64,000 nt of DNA from Aphodoplasma sp045626925 (GTDB lineage Bacteria > Bacillota > Clostridia > UBA1381 > UMGS1253): assembly GCA_045626925.1 (NCBI GenBank), contig JAZUQZ010000016.1, positions 1 through 64,000 on the forward strand, written 5' to 3'. The notes under the pieces were generated by a model. That model was not told the DNA's origin, ran no database searches, and saw nothing but the letters and a program-made list of their open reading frames with translations. Both the position numbers and the translations under genes were made by a program. Numbering within the stretch: position 1 is the stretch's first letter; every line of letters starts with the position of its first letter. Positions 34,522 to 43,478 of this stretch are shown here, piece after piece.

Positions 34522-34980
34522 TTAAAATGGCAAGTCGTCATCGGATTCACCAGGTATAAAATCAGCACCATCGGGAAGTGAATCAAAGTCTTGCGGAGCT
34601 GTAATCATCTGTCCTTCAGCTCTGTTTTGTTGCCATGCGTTCGACGCACCGCCATCACTTGAGCCTTTGCTCTCCGTAAAATATGCTTCGTCAACAATAA
34701 CCTCTGTTGCATATCTTTTCTTACCCTCGTTATCCGTCCAGTCTCTTGTCTGGATTGAACCGATAAGACCTATCATACGACCCTTTGTAAACCATTTGCA
34801 AATAAACTCCGCGTTTTGACGCCAAGCAACACAGTTGATAAAATCAGCCTTACGCTCTTCGCCTGCTTTGTTAAATCTGCGGTCCACAGCAACCGTAAAG
34901 CTGCATACATTTACGCCGCTTGTAGTCGACTTAAGCTCCGGGTCTGCAGTAAGCCTTCCTACCAATATGGCTTTGTTCAT
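34522..34980 (-). CDS. ssb: Single-stranded DNA-binding protein
   Basis: A 152-residue SSB with an OB-fold (MNKAILVGRLTADPELK through RYATEVIVDEAYF). A Gln/Ser-rich linker follows, and the conserved acidic tip DDDLPF recruits repair and replication partners. It lies in the conserved position between rpsF and rpsR. Confidence 0.97.
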   Translation of the reverse strand: MNKAILVGRLTADPELKSTTSGVNVCSFTVAVDRRFNKAGEERKADFINCVAWRQNAEFICKWFTKGRMIGLIGSIQTRDWTDNEGKKRYATEVIVDEAYFTESKGSSDGGASNAWQQNRAEGQMITAPQDFDSLPDGADFIPGESDDDLPF

Positions 34981-35013
34981 AATAAATACACCGCCTTTTT
35001 CGTGGTAGACGCA

Positions 35014-35301
35014 CTATTTCTTAATAATAATGCTTCTGATAATATCTTCCGAAATCTTATAATTTCGGTCGAGCTCTGCCGGGAAATCACTCTTTGAAGA
35101 AAAGTTGATGAGTACATAGTAACCCTCAGTTTTCTTCGCAATTTCGTATGCAAGCTTTCTCTTGCCCCATACATCAATTGCATCAATTGTACCGGCGGAT
35201 TCAATCAGTGCCTTGAACTTGTCAACAACTGCATTGGTCTTTTCTTCATCAAGGTCAGGATTTACGATAAAAATAGTTTCGTAATTATTGATTATCTCCA
35301 T
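35014..35301 (-). CDS. rpsF: Ribosomal protein bS6
   Basis: A 95-residue S6 (NNYETIFIVNPDLDEEK, DVWGKRKLAYEIAKK). It is the first gene of the cluster, with an AGGAGGTGC ribosome site. The 80-nt leader has two hairpins (CTCCACA/TGTGGGG and TAGCTTA/TAAGCTA), which may take part in S6:S18 autoregulation, though the consensus motif was not recognised. Confidence 0.97.
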   Translation of the reverse strand: MEIINNYETIFIVNPDLDEEKTNAVVDKFKALIESAGTIDAIDVWGKRKLAYEIAKKTEGYYVLINFSSKSDFPAELDRNYKISEDIIRSIIIKK

Positions 35302-35384
35302 CGTTTAGCACCTCCTTCTGGACTTTGACCCCACACTATTATGTGGAGTAAGGAATATTTTAGCTTACATAAATAAGCTATTAT

Positions 35385-35413
35385 ATTTTACACTTTTTAC
35401 ATTCTTTTGTCAA
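35385..35413 (-). promoter_or_regulatory. Promoter of rpsF-ssb-rpsR
   Basis: Minus-strand TTGACA (35408-35413) and TAAAAT (35385-35390) with a 17-base spacer, about 85 bp before rpsF. Confidence 0.8.
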
Positions 35414-35425
35414 GCATTTTTTAAT

Positions 35426-36253
35426 TTATTTTTTCTTTACTGCTGCATAAACCTCATTTTTCCTAAGGCCACGCTCTTTGGCTACTGCTTTTATAGCATC
35501 CATTTCGCTCATGCCCTCTTTGATATGCATTTTTATATGCTCTTCAAGTGACAAATCAGAATAATCCTCTTTTTCGGGCTCATTTGCCCCCTCAATTACA
35601 AGGACAAACTCCCCCTTTGGTGGTGTTTGTTCATATAATAAAATCGCCTCACTAAGCGTTGTGCGTATTATCTGCTCAAACTTTTTCGTAAGCTCGCGTG
35701 CAAGCGAAATGCGTCTGTCGCCAAGCGTTTCGTATAAGTCTGCAAGCGTGCGGCAAAGCTTGTGTGGAGCCTCATAGAAAACCATTGTGCGCCTTTCATC
35801 TTTAATTTGTTCAAGATGAATTTTTCTTTGGCGCCGATTTACAGACAAAAACCCCTCGAAACAAAACCTGCCCGTGCAAAGCCCCGATGTTATTACCGCA
35901 CTTATAAGTGCAGCAGGCCCCGGTATGCTTACGACTTTTATATCGTTTTTTATACACTCCTCTACAAGCTCTTCCCCCGGGTCAGAAATACCCGGTGTGC
36001 CGGCATCCGATACTACAGCAATATCCTTGCCCTCTTTTAAAAGAGAAATAAGATAAGCACCCTTATCATATTTATTATGCTCATAATAGCTTGTCATCTT
36101 TGTTGATATATTAAAATGATTTAAAAGCTTGAGCGTTTGACGCGTATCCTCTGCCGCAATCAAGTCGACATTTGAAAGCGTTTCAATACACCTTGGTGTC
36201 ATATCTGAAAGATTGCCTATCGGTGTCGCACAAAGATATAATATCCCGCTCAT
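35426..36253 (-). CDS. rsmI: 16S rRNA (cytidine1402-2'-O)-methyltransferase
   Basis: A 275-residue tetrapyrrole-methylase-fold enzyme: GILYLCATPIGNLSDMTPR at the start, then AAEDTRQTLKLLNHF, VSDAGTPGISDPG and FYEAPHKLCRTL. It methylates C1402 of 16S rRNA. The ATG at 36253 overlaps the stop of the trmN6-like gene (ATGA), the same order as yabB-yabC in Bacillus. Confidence 0.96.
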   Translation of the reverse strand: MSGILYLCATPIGNLSDMTPRCIETLSNVDLIAAEDTRQTLKLLNHFNISTKMTSYYEHNKYDKGAYLISLLKEGKDIAVVSDAGTPGISDPGEELVEECIKNDIKVVSIPGPAALISAVITSGLCTGRFCFEGFLSVNRRQRKIHLEQIKDERRTMVFYEAPHKLCRTLADLYETLGDRRISLARELTKKFEQIIRTTLSEAILLYEQTPPKGEFVLVIEGANEPEKEDYSDLSLEEHIKMHIKEGMSEMDAIKAVAKERGLRKNEVYAAVKKK

Positions 36254-36981
36254 ATGTCGCACCCCCGTTCATATATTGAATCAATCTGCTTTGTATATTT
36301 TCCGTTTTCATCATAAACATATATCGGCTCAAGCATTTTAAGCTCTCGTCCGCCCATATATGTGCCTTCCACAAGCACTATATTCGGCTTTTTTGAGGCG
36401 TTCGGATGCACCATCTGCATATATTTTGGCTCAATTTTTCTTTCACGCATGGAACAAAATATGTCGACCAACCTTTCCGGTCTGTGCACCATAAAGAGTT
36501 TGCCCCCCGGCTTCAAAAGATACGCCGCCGCGTCAATAACATCCTCAAGTGTGCATGCAATCTCATGGCGCGAAAGACGAAGTGCATCGTTATCATTTGT
36601 AATTCCACAGGTGTTTTTCATATATGGCGGATTGCAGGTTACAACATCAAACTCTGCACGCTCAAAAATATTTCGCACATTTTTAAGGTCGTCACATATA
36701 ACATTTACGCGTTCTGACAGATTATTCAGTTCTACACTTTCTTTTGCAAGTGATGCTGCCTTTTGTTGAAGTTCAAGTGCATATATCTTTTCTGTTTGCG
36801 TTTTGCCTGCAAGAAGCAACGCAACAATGCCGTTGCCACTACACAAATCTATAGTTTTTTTAGATGTTGCAGTCTTTGCCATATTTGCAAGCAGAACGGC
36901 GTCAACACCGAAACAAAACCCTTCACTGTCTTGTATTATTTTAAGACCCTTATACTGCAAATCATCAATTCGCCTTGACAT
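36250..36981 (-). CDS. tRNA1(Val) adenine-N6 methyltransferase-like protein (YabB)
   Basis: About 243 residues of a Rossmann-fold methyltransferase: DLCSGNGIVALLLA for SAM binding and the NPPY motif (VTCNPPYMK) typical of adenine-N6 enzymes. It matches the TrmN6/YabB family, which modifies A37 of tRNA. The ATG at 36981, preceded by GGGG, is chosen over one four codons upstream. It is coupled to rsmI. Confidence 0.88.
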   Translation of the reverse strand: MSRRIDDLQYKGLKIIQDSEGFCFGVDAVLLANMAKTATSKKTIDLCSGNGIVALLLAGKTQTEKIYALELQQKAASLAKESVELNNLSERVNVICDDLKNVRNIFERAEFDVVTCNPPYMKNTCGITNDNDALRLSRHEIACTLEDVIDAAAYLLKPGGKLFMVHRPERLVDIFCSMRERKIEPKYMQMVHPNASKKPNIVLVEGTYMGGRELKMLEPIYVYDENGKYTKQIDSIYERGCDI

Positions 36982-37023
36982 AAAAATCCCCATTTCACAC
37001 TATAAAATACCTATATATGAAAA

Positions 37024-37050
37024 TTGTCGGTTGCCATAGGACAACCGACA
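37024..37050 (-). terminator. Terminator or attenuator after the ferredoxin gene
   Basis: TGTCGGTTG and CAACCGACA pair with a 9-base loop, followed on the minus strand by ATTTTC. It separates the ferredoxin gene from the trmN6-like gene. Confidence 0.75.
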
Positions 37051-37067
37051 AACTCATATCGCGCAAA

Positions 37068-37238
37068 TTACGCCTGCTGAGGAGCACCTACAGGACAAGC
37101 GTCAGCACAAGCGCCACACTCAATGCAAGCATCAGCATCAATTACATACTTGTCATCGCCTTCTGAAATGCAACCTACAGGACACTCGCCTGCGCAAGCA
37201 CCACAGCCAATGCAAGAATCGTCTATTTTATATGCCAC
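37068..37238 (-). CDS. 2[4Fe-4S] ferredoxin
   Basis: A 56-residue clostridial-type ferredoxin with two CxxCxxCxxxCP motifs (CIGCGACAGECPVG and CIECGACADACPVG). It begins with GTG at 37238 after GGAGGTGTTTTTT. It carries electrons for low-potential redox enzymes. It lies 50 bp downstream of ricT, whose complex contains iron-sulfur clusters. Confidence 0.95.
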   Translation of the reverse strand: MAYKIDDSCIGCGACAGECPVGCISEGDDKYVIDADACIECGACADACPVGAPQQA

Positions 37239-37288
37239 AAAAAACACCTCCTACCCCTATAGTGTATATTATTATAACAGATAATTTT

Positions 37289-38158
37289 CTATTCTTCAAG
37301 TGTTTTTAAAATTTCTGCATCAATTTGTTCATTTTCCTCTTGGCGCACATTGGAGATAATCTTTACATCTTTCACATCATATTCCGAAAGATGCTTCTCT
37401 TTTCCGCCATCAATGCTTACCTTAAGCTTGCCTTTCAAAAGATTTACATACACGACCGTACCCGTGCCATCAGGCGTCGATACGATTGCGCCCTGGTTTG
37501 GAGTAATTTTTAACAAGTCGTCATATGCCTCCTGTTCATATTTCAAACAGCACATCAATCGGCCACAAGTGCCCGAAATCTTTGTCGGATTAAGCGATAG
37601 ACCTTGCTCTTTTGCCATTTTTATACTAACCGGTGCAAAATCTCCTAAAAATTGTGAACAACAAAGATTGCGTCCGCATATTCCATAGCTTCCAATCATT
37701 TTCGCTTCATCACGCACGCCAATTTGTCGAAGCTCAATCCTCGTGCGGAAAACACTTGCCAAATCTTTTACAAGCTCACGAAAATCTACGCGTCCGTCAG
37801 CCGTAAAATAGAAGAGCACCTTGCTTGCATCGAATGTGTATTCAACCTCAACAAGCTTCATATCAAGCTTGTGCGCCTTAATCTTCTCGTTGCATATATC
37901 AAAGGCTTCTTTTTCCTTTTTCTTGTTCTCCTCCACAGTCTTATAATCCGCCTCGGTAGCTTTGCGAATAACTTTTTTTAATGGCTGTATAACTTCGCTT
38001 TCATCAACGAGTCTGTTCTTTATAGCTATCTCGCCAAGCTCGACTCCACGAGATGTTTCAACTACTGCACCATCTCCACATTCAAGTGTAAGTCTGCCCG
38101 GATCAAAATAATATATCTTTCCAACGCTTTTAAAGCGTACCCCTACAATTTGTACCAT
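37289..38158 (-). CDS. ricT: PSP1-domain protein RicT (YaaT)
   Basis: A 289-residue PSP1 protein: GVRFKSVGKIYYFDPG at the start and the Cys-rich CGRNLCCSQFLGDFAPV...SGTCGRLMCCLKYE that binds Fe-S in the RicAFT complex. In Bacillus it promotes phosphorelay activity and mRNA maturation through RNase Y. It sits in the conserved darA-holB-ricT order. Confidence 0.95.
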   Translation of the reverse strand: MVQIVGVRFKSVGKIYYFDPGRLTLECGDGAVVETSRGVELGEIAIKNRLVDESEVIQPLKKVIRKATEADYKTVEENKKKEKEAFDICNEKIKAHKLDMKLVEVEYTFDASKVLFYFTADGRVDFRELVKDLASVFRTRIELRQIGVRDEAKMIGSYGICGRNLCCSQFLGDFAPVSIKMAKEQGLSLNPTKISGTCGRLMCCLKYEQEAYDDLLKITPNQGAIVSTPDGTGTVVYVNLLKGKLKVSIDGGKEKHLSEYDVKDVKIISNVRQEENEQIDAEILKTLEE

Positions 38159-38184
38159 CTTTTTTTCTCCTTAGAATATTTGTG

Positions 38185-39201
38185 CTATTGCTCGGCGTAA
38201 AATACATCCAACGCAAACTTCATTATCGATGCTTTGTGATTTACATAGCGCAAAAGCATCTGCTTTGTATCAAGAACGCTCTGCATAGCATTAAAAACTC
38301 TGTCATAGCTGACCTTTGACGAAAGCGATGCAAGCTCTTGTAAAATATCACTATTGGCACATATTTTTTTTGCGCCACCAATAATATGAAGTAAATCCGA
38401 CAAAAATGACAACATAAAATCAAGCATCATTTGTGATGTGTCAAACGGTACATTTTTGTCCTTTTTATATTCTTCAAATGCCTCACACATCTTAAATATA
38501 TTCTCCTCATCGTTAGCGATAAGAAGAGCTTTTAAAAAATCAAATGATTTTGCGCGCATATCCATTACCGACTCATCAGAACATATAAAATCTGCTCTGC
38601 CCAAAATGCCGGCGGAAAAGGAAGCCACAAAATCCGCTCTGTCTGCCATATGCGGATATTTTTCTTTTACATAACTTATAATCTTTTCATCGGCTATCGG
38701 CGCAAAGTGGACACTGCGACTACGCGAGCGTACAGTAGGCAAAATAAGCTCTGCATTTGTAGCACATATGATGAACACGGCATAAGGCGGCGGCTCCTCA
38801 AGCACTTTCAACATTGCATTTTGTGCCTGGACCGTAAGCGCATCACCATCTTCAATTATATATATCTTTTTTTGTGCCTTAAACGGCCTCGTATACACAT
38901 CCGAAATAATCGAGCGTATATCATCTGCACCAACGCTTTTTTTCGTGGTAATATCCGAAAGTGCAAGGCGTATTATGTCCGGATTATTCCCGCTCATCGC
39001 CTGAAGGCAGCTTTCACACCTGCCACACGGAACATCATCATCTTGGCACAATAATGCCATAGCAAAATACGACGCCATTTCGCGTTTTTTCAGGCCTTTT
39101 TCGCCCTCAAATAAATATGCGTGCACACTTGTGCCCCTTTTTATGCTTTCAATCAAAGACTCTATAACGCCTTTGTCTGCCATAGGCAATTTAAGCAACA
39201 T
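38185..39201 (-). CDS. holB: DNA polymerase III delta-prime subunit
   Basis: A 338-residue AAA+ clamp-loader subunit. The P-loop position is degenerate (GEKGLKKREMA), normal for delta-prime. Zinc-binding cysteines are in CQDDDVPCGRCESC, and IIEDGDALTVQAQNAMLKVLEEPP matches the family. It overlaps darA by one base. Confidence 0.95.
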   Translation of the reverse strand: MLLKLPMADKGVIESLIESIKRGTSVHAYLFEGEKGLKKREMASYFAMALLCQDDDVPCGRCESCLQAMSGNNPDIIRLALSDITTKKSVGADDIRSIISDVYTRPFKAQKKIYIIEDGDALTVQAQNAMLKVLEEPPPYAVFIICATNAELILPTVRSRSRSVHFAPIADEKIISYVKEKYPHMADRADFVASFSAGILGRADFICSDESVMDMRAKSFDFLKALLIANDEENIFKMCEAFEEYKKDKNVPFDTSQMMLDFMLSFLSDLLHIIGGAKKICANSDILQELASLSSKVSYDRVFNAMQSVLDTKQMLLRYVNHKASIMKFALDVFYAEQ

Positions 39202-39530
39202 TATACTTTCTCAAACCTTTCAACATCTACAACAAAAATAGTTGCTCCACCGACCTCTACCTCTACCGGATATGGTGTATAACCCGCGCCAAATCCCGAC
39301 ATCGGTACAGGTGTACTTATGATTTGTTTTCTTGTTTCACTCTTTGATTTAATAATGTCGATAACTGTCTGAACATTCTGCTCACTCGTACCAACCAAGA
39401 GTGTCATATTGCCAGCTTTTAGAAAACCACCCGTTGTGGCAAGCTTTGTAACACTAAAACCCTGCTTATTAAGCTCAGCCATAACCCTTGAGCCATCTTC
39501 ATCATGAACAATCGAAAGTATAAGTTTCAT
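39201..39530 (-). CDS. darA: Cyclic di-AMP receptor DarA (YaaQ)
   Basis: A 109-residue PII-like protein with LNKQGFSVTKLATTGGFLKAGNMTLL and the C-terminal VEVEVGGATIFVVDVERFEK. It binds c-di-AMP. It is the first gene of the darA-holB-ricT run, with its own promoter at 39581-39609. Confidence 0.93.
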   Translation of the reverse strand: MKLILSIVHDEDGSRVMAELNKQGFSVTKLATTGGFLKAGNMTLLVGTSEQNVQTVIDIIKSKSETRKQIISTPVPMSGFGAGYTPYPVEVEVGGATIFVVDVERFEKV

Positions 39531-39580
39531 AAAAATACCTCCCCTATGTTATAAAGCTTAATTTGTAACTCCACGAATTT

Positions 39581-39609
39581 ATTATAGCATACGAATAATG
39601 AAAAATCAA
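39581..39609 (-). promoter_or_regulatory. Promoter of darA-holB-ricT
   Basis: Minus-strand TTGATT (39604-39609) and TATAAT (39581-39586), 17-base spacer, with an upstream TG. The -35 lies just next to the tsaD stop codon at 39616. Confidence 0.7.
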
Positions 39610-39615
39610 TATTTT

Positions 39616-40647
39616 TTACACAAGCTCAAGACTTGCAACGGCATTTAGTGACATATCTGCAAAATCGCCTTCTAAATACTTATAATATGCACAACACCCT
39701 ATCATCGCTGCGTTATCAGTGCAAAGAACTGGTGGCGGAACAAAAAAATCAAAACCATTTTGCTCGCACAAAGTACCCATCGCCTCGCGCAGTGCCGAGT
39801 TTGATGCAACGCCACCCGCAAGTGCTACTTTTTTTACACAATTTTCACGCGCTGCACACAGTGTGTGCTCGCATAAAACATCAACCACTGCCGCCTGAAA
39901 GCTTGCGGCAATATCTGCTTTGTTATATTGCTCATTATTTTGTTCAAGCTTGTGAATATAATTTATAACAGCAGTTTTAACCCCACTAAAACTGAAATCA
40001 AGCGCATTTGTCATCTTTACCCTTGGAAATGCAACCGCATCGGCATTACCCTGTTTTGCAAGCGCATCAATCTTTGGCCCACCGGGATATCCGAGTCCAA
40101 GTACACGCGCAATTTTATCATATGCTTCGCCCGCAGCGTCATCACATGTACGCCCAAGTACCTCAAAACTGTTATAGTCCTTTACAAGCACAATATGGCT
40201 ATGTCCTCCCGACGCAACAAGACATACAAATGGAGGCTCAAGCTCTTTATGCGCAATAAAGTTTGCCATTATATGCCCTTTTATGTGATGAACCGCAATA
40301 AGTGGTTTTTTCTTTGCAAAGGCAATTGCCTTTGCCTCGGATACGCCTACTAAAAGCGCACCGACAAGTCCAGGACCGTATGTAACTGCAACAGCATCAA
40401 TATCATCAAGTGTGGCAGATGCATTATCAAGCGCCTCATCAATAACAGAATCAATCGCCTCAATATGACAACGCGACGCAATTTCCGGTACTACGCCACC
40501 ATACCTTTTGTGAATATCTATCTGTGAGTTAATCACATTCGACAAAACATCTCGTCCGTTTTTTACAACGGCTGCTGCCGTTTCGTCGCACGAGCTCTCA
40601 ATCGCAAGTATTAAAACATCCTTTGTATTTTCCAAAAAAATCACCAT
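39616..40647 (-). CDS. tsaD: tRNA threonylcarbamoyladenosine synthase catalytic subunit
   Basis: A 343-residue ASKHA protein with the metal-binding HHIKGHIMANF, ESSCDETAAAVV at the N-terminus and LVASGGHSHIV. It forms t6A37 in tRNAs decoding ANN codons together with TsaB and TsaE, neither of which is adjacent here. The first seven codons overlap rimI; a TTG four codons in (about 40635) is a possible alternative start. Confidence 0.96.
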   Translation of the reverse strand: MVIFLENTKDVLILAIESSCDETAAAVVKNGRDVLSNVINSQIDIHKRYGGVVPEIASRCHIEAIDSVIDEALDNASATLDDIDAVAVTYGPGLVGALLVGVSEAKAIAFAKKKPLIAVHHIKGHIMANFIAHKELEPPFVCLVASGGHSHIVLVKDYNSFEVLGRTCDDAAGEAYDKIARVLGLGYPGGPKIDALAKQGNADAVAFPRVKMTNALDFSFSGVKTAVINYIHKLEQNNEQYNKADIAASFQAAVVDVLCEHTLCAARENCVKKVALAGGVASNSALREAMGTLCEQNGFDFFVPPPVLCTDNAAMIGCCAYYKYLEGDFADMSLNAVASLELV

Positions 40648-41081
40648 TCTTTTATCATAATAATTGCATCCTCGCCATTGTCACTATAATAGCGGCGGCG
40701 TATGCTTGTTTGAGAAAAGCCGAGCTTTTCATAAAGTGTGCGTGCTGCAATATTAGACTTTCTTACCTCGAGCATAATTTGTTTCAAATTGCGGCGTTTT
40801 ATCTCGTTTGATATGTTCTCTAAAAGCTCTATCGCAATACCATTGCGCCGAAATTTTGGGCTTACCGCAACATTTGTTATATCTGCACCATCAGGCATAC
40901 ATAAGCATCCCGCATAACCTATAATATTATCATCTGATACGCACACTATATAATGCGACTCGCCTTTTATAAGTTCATCTGACAACATCTTTTTTGTCCA
41001 CGGCTTTGGAAAACATAGTTTTTCAAGCTCATAAACGCCATCTATATCAGATTCATTCATTTCTCTAATAATATAATTCAT
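40641..41081 (-). CDS. rimI: Ribosomal-protein-alanine N-acetyltransferase
   Basis: A 146-residue GNAT protein: AVSPKFRRNGIAIELLENI for acetyl-CoA binding and LEVRKSNIAARTLYEKLGF, the RimI signature. It acetylates the N-terminus of bS18. It overlaps tsaD and lies two bases from the phosphatase gene, forming an operon. Confidence 0.93.
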   Translation of the reverse strand: MNYIIREMNESDIDGVYELEKLCFPKPWTKKMLSDELIKGESHYIVCVSDDNIIGYAGCLCMPDGADITNVAVSPKFRRNGIAIELLENISNEIKRRNLKQIMLEVRKSNIAARTLYEKLGFSQTSIRRRYYSDNGEDAIIMIKEW

Positions 41082-41082
41082 A

Positions 41083-41538
41083 TTACTGCTCCATAAGTTT
41101 TTTATATACTATCTGCATAACCGAATAAAGCCTGTCCGCACAACGCCTGTAACAATCAATATCGCCGCCATACGGGTCATCTATGTCGCCACAAATCCCT
41201 GCATATTCGCACAGTGTATATACTTTGTTCTTTATGTCATCACCAAACAATCCAACAAGTGTATTTTTGTGTGCGCTTGTCATTGTAAGAATTAAATCTG
41301 CATCCTTTATAACAGATGCGTTAATGCTTTGCGCTCTGTGAGATAAAATGTCTATGCCCTTTTCTTTTAGGGCAAGAGACGCATTTTCACTGACTCTTTC
41401 TCCTTCAAAAGCAAAAATCCCGCCCGAAAGCACCTCTATATCATCATCTTCGGAAAGCATGCTCTTTAAAATGCCCTCTGCCATGGGCGAACGGCATGTG
41501 TTGCCTGTGCATACAATTAAAATGTTCACCTTATTCAT
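41083..41538 (-). CDS. Low-molecular-weight protein arginine phosphatase
   Basis: A 151-residue LMW-PTP family protein. The P-loop is CTGNTCRSPMAE; the Thr after Asn marks the YwlE type that prefers phospho-arginine. The acid-loop Asp is in DIDDPYGGD. It would reverse McsB marking of proteins for ClpCP. The ATG at 41538 overlaps the sua5 stop and follows AAAGGGAAC; an in-frame TTG upstream is less likely. Confidence 0.9.
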   Translation of the reverse strand: MNKVNILIVCTGNTCRSPMAEGILKSMLSEDDDIEVLSGGIFAFEGERVSENASLALKEKGIDILSHRAQSINASVIKDADLILTMTSAHKNTLVGLFGDDIKNKVYTLCEYAGICGDIDDPYGGDIDCYRRCADRLYSVMQIVYKKLMEQ

Positions 41539-42586
41539 CAGTTCCCTTTTCAAAGTTTAAAATATTATTGCCTGCCGCTTTGTATAATCTGTTTTTTATT
41601 GCCAAAGCCATATCGTCACAAAACGCCATAGGACACAAAATCACATCCGCACCCTGCTCGTCAAAGCTTCGTAGTGAATAAAACAACCTTGTCGCATATT
41701 CTTTTGATGTATAGCCACCATAAATATACACGTCTGCTTTATGTTTATTACCCACATTTTCACATGACAAAACACCTACGCGCGTACCATCTTTGTGATA
41801 TTCTTCTACAAGTGCGCACAAACGCTCATCATCAAAGCACTTTTTATATTCCAATACATACACGCTCGCCTTTGGTGCATAGTGTTTATACTTCATCCCG
41901 GGGCATCGTGGCGTTTTGTCATCAAGGACAGGTTTTTCAGGACAAACCACATCGCCTATTATCGGATACAGCATCGCAGCACTTATGCCGCCCGGTCGCA
42001 ATATTGTCGCCACATCGCCCGAAAGGTCAAGTACGGTAGACTCTACGCCGACACTGCAACTGCCACCGTCAACTATCATATCAATTTTGCCCTGCATATC
42101 TTCTCGTACATGTTTTGCATCCGTTGGCGACGGGCGTGACGATGTGTTTGCCGACGGTGCGGCAACAGGCACGCCGGACGCCGCTATTATGGCGCGTGCC
42201 ACAGGATGTGACGGCATACGAATTGCAACTGTATCAAGGCCAGCACTTACCGCATTGCCGATTTTGTTTGACTTTTTCATTATAATGCTTATCGGCCCAG
42301 GCCAAAAAGCCTCCATAACCTTTTTTGCCTTTAATGGTATGCTTTCGACCAACAAAGAAACATCATCTGTCGATGCAACATGAACTATGAGCGGATTGTC
42401 ATTCGGTCTGCCCTTTGCTTTAAATATCGAACCGACCGCCGTCTCATCTAATGCATTTGCTCCAAGACCGTATACAGTTTCCGTCGGAAATGCAACAAGA
42501 CCGCCATTTCTTAATATTTTCCCCGCCTCGTTTGCAAGCGAATAATCTATATCATTTGGATTGATAACAATTTCTCTTGTATCCAT
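41531..42586 (-). CDS. L-threonylcarbamoyladenylate synthase (Sua5/TsaC2)
   Basis: About 351 residues, so the long Sua5 form. The N-terminal YrdC domain (GGLVAFPTETVYGLGANA, KGRPNDNPLIVH, RPGGISAAML) and a C-terminal Sua5 domain are both present. It makes threonylcarbamoyl-AMP for t6A. It leads the operon sua5-ywlE-rimI-tsaD. The ATG at 42586 is preferred. Confidence 0.95.
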   Translation of the reverse strand: MDTREIVINPNDIDYSLANEAGKILRNGGLVAFPTETVYGLGANALDETAVGSIFKAKGRPNDNPLIVHVASTDDVSLLVESIPLKAKKVMEAFWPGPISIIMKKSNKIGNAVSAGLDTVAIRMPSHPVARAIIAASGVPVAAPSANTSSRPSPTDAKHVREDMQGKIDMIVDGGSCSVGVESTVLDLSGDVATILRPGGISAAMLYPIIGDVVCPEKPVLDDKTPRCPGMKYKHYAPKASVYVLEYKKCFDDERLCALVEEYHKDGTRVGVLSCENVGNKHKADVYIYGGYTSKEYATRLFYSLRSFDEQGADVILCPMAFCDDMALAIKNRLYKAAGNNILNFEKGTDE

Positions 42587-42629
42587 CACCAAAAACCTTC
42601 CTTTTGCCTTTTCATTTGTTTGTTATACT

Positions 42630-42658
42630 ATTTTATCATAATAAAATGCTTTTTACAA
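42630..42658 (-). promoter_or_regulatory. Promoter of sua5-tsaD operon
   Basis: Minus-strand TTGTAA (42653-42658) and TAAAAT (42630-42635), 17-base spacer, about 45 bp before the sua5 start. Confidence 0.7.
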
Positions 42659-42684
42659 CCGAAAATATTTGCTTTCGTTTTGTA

Positions 42685-43449
42685 TTATGTTGTATTTTTA
42701 ATCTGGCGACCGGTATTATCTATGTAAAATCCATCCTTGTAGATGAGCTCACTTGCCGGCACAAATGAATACCCCTGCTCTGCAAGCTTTGGCAAAAGTA
42801 TTGCAAGTGCATCGGCGGTATTTTTTGTTCCCGTATGAAAAAGGATAATCGAGCCGTTTTTTACGCGTGAGCATATGCGGGTTTTAATCTCCTCTGCCCC
42901 AAGTCCTTTATAATCAAGGCTGTCCGCATCCCATTGGATAAATGAATACCCCATCGAGTTTATTGTCTCAACTACCGAGTTATTATACTCCCCATACGGC
43001 GAGCGGTACAGCATCACACTTTTGCCGGTAAGTGCAATAATTTTTTGTTCGCATTTTTGTGTGTCATCTATAAGCTCCTGTTTTGACATTTTGTTTGGGT
43101 GCGGGTGCATATCCGAATGGTTTGCAATTTCGTGCCCCGCATCAAAAAACGCCTTTGCAGACGCAGAGCATCTGTCAAGATAGTCCCCTGTTACAAAAAA
43201 AGTCGCACGGGCATTATTTTTTTCAAGCACATCCAAAATCTGTTGTGTATCCTCATCGCCCCATGCAGAATCAAAGGTTATGGCAACACATTTGCGCTCC
43301 GTTTCGACGCTATAAATCGGCAAAAGGCGTGCACTTGTACTCACGGCATCAATATATCCACTGCTACGAAGTGCCACAAAACACACAAGGCATACGCATA
43401 ACAAACCATAAAAAATAACATTGTTTTTTGAAAAAACAAAAATCTTCAA
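42685..43449 (-). CDS. Polysaccharide deacetylase (PdaB-like)
   Basis: A 254-residue protein with an N-terminal membrane anchor (residues 10-28) and a NodB domain. The motifs are AITFDSAWGDEDT (catalytic Asp), HSDMHPHPNK (HxxxH-type metal ligands) and LYRSPYGEYN. The length and layout fit PdaB, which acts in spore cortex maturation. It follows spoIID on the same strand. Confidence 0.9.
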   Translation of the reverse strand: MKIFVFSKNNVIFYGLLCVCLVCFVALRSSGYIDAVSTSARLLPIYSVETERKCVAITFDSAWGDEDTQQILDVLEKNNARATFFVTGDYLDRCSASAKAFFDAGHEIANHSDMHPHPNKMSKQELIDDTQKCEQKIIALTGKSVMLYRSPYGEYNNSVVETINSMGYSFIQWDADSLDYKGLGAEEIKTRICSRVKNGSIILFHTGTKNTADALAILLPKLAEQGYSFVPASELIYKDGFYIDNTGRQIKNTT

Positions 43450-43478
43450 TCAAAACCGCTCCCCACACCACAAATTTT

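Noticed and set aside
35302..35384. Confident S6:S18 leader element
   Set aside because: Two hairpins are present but the known consensus bulge was not recognisable, so it is mentioned only as a possibility under rpsF.
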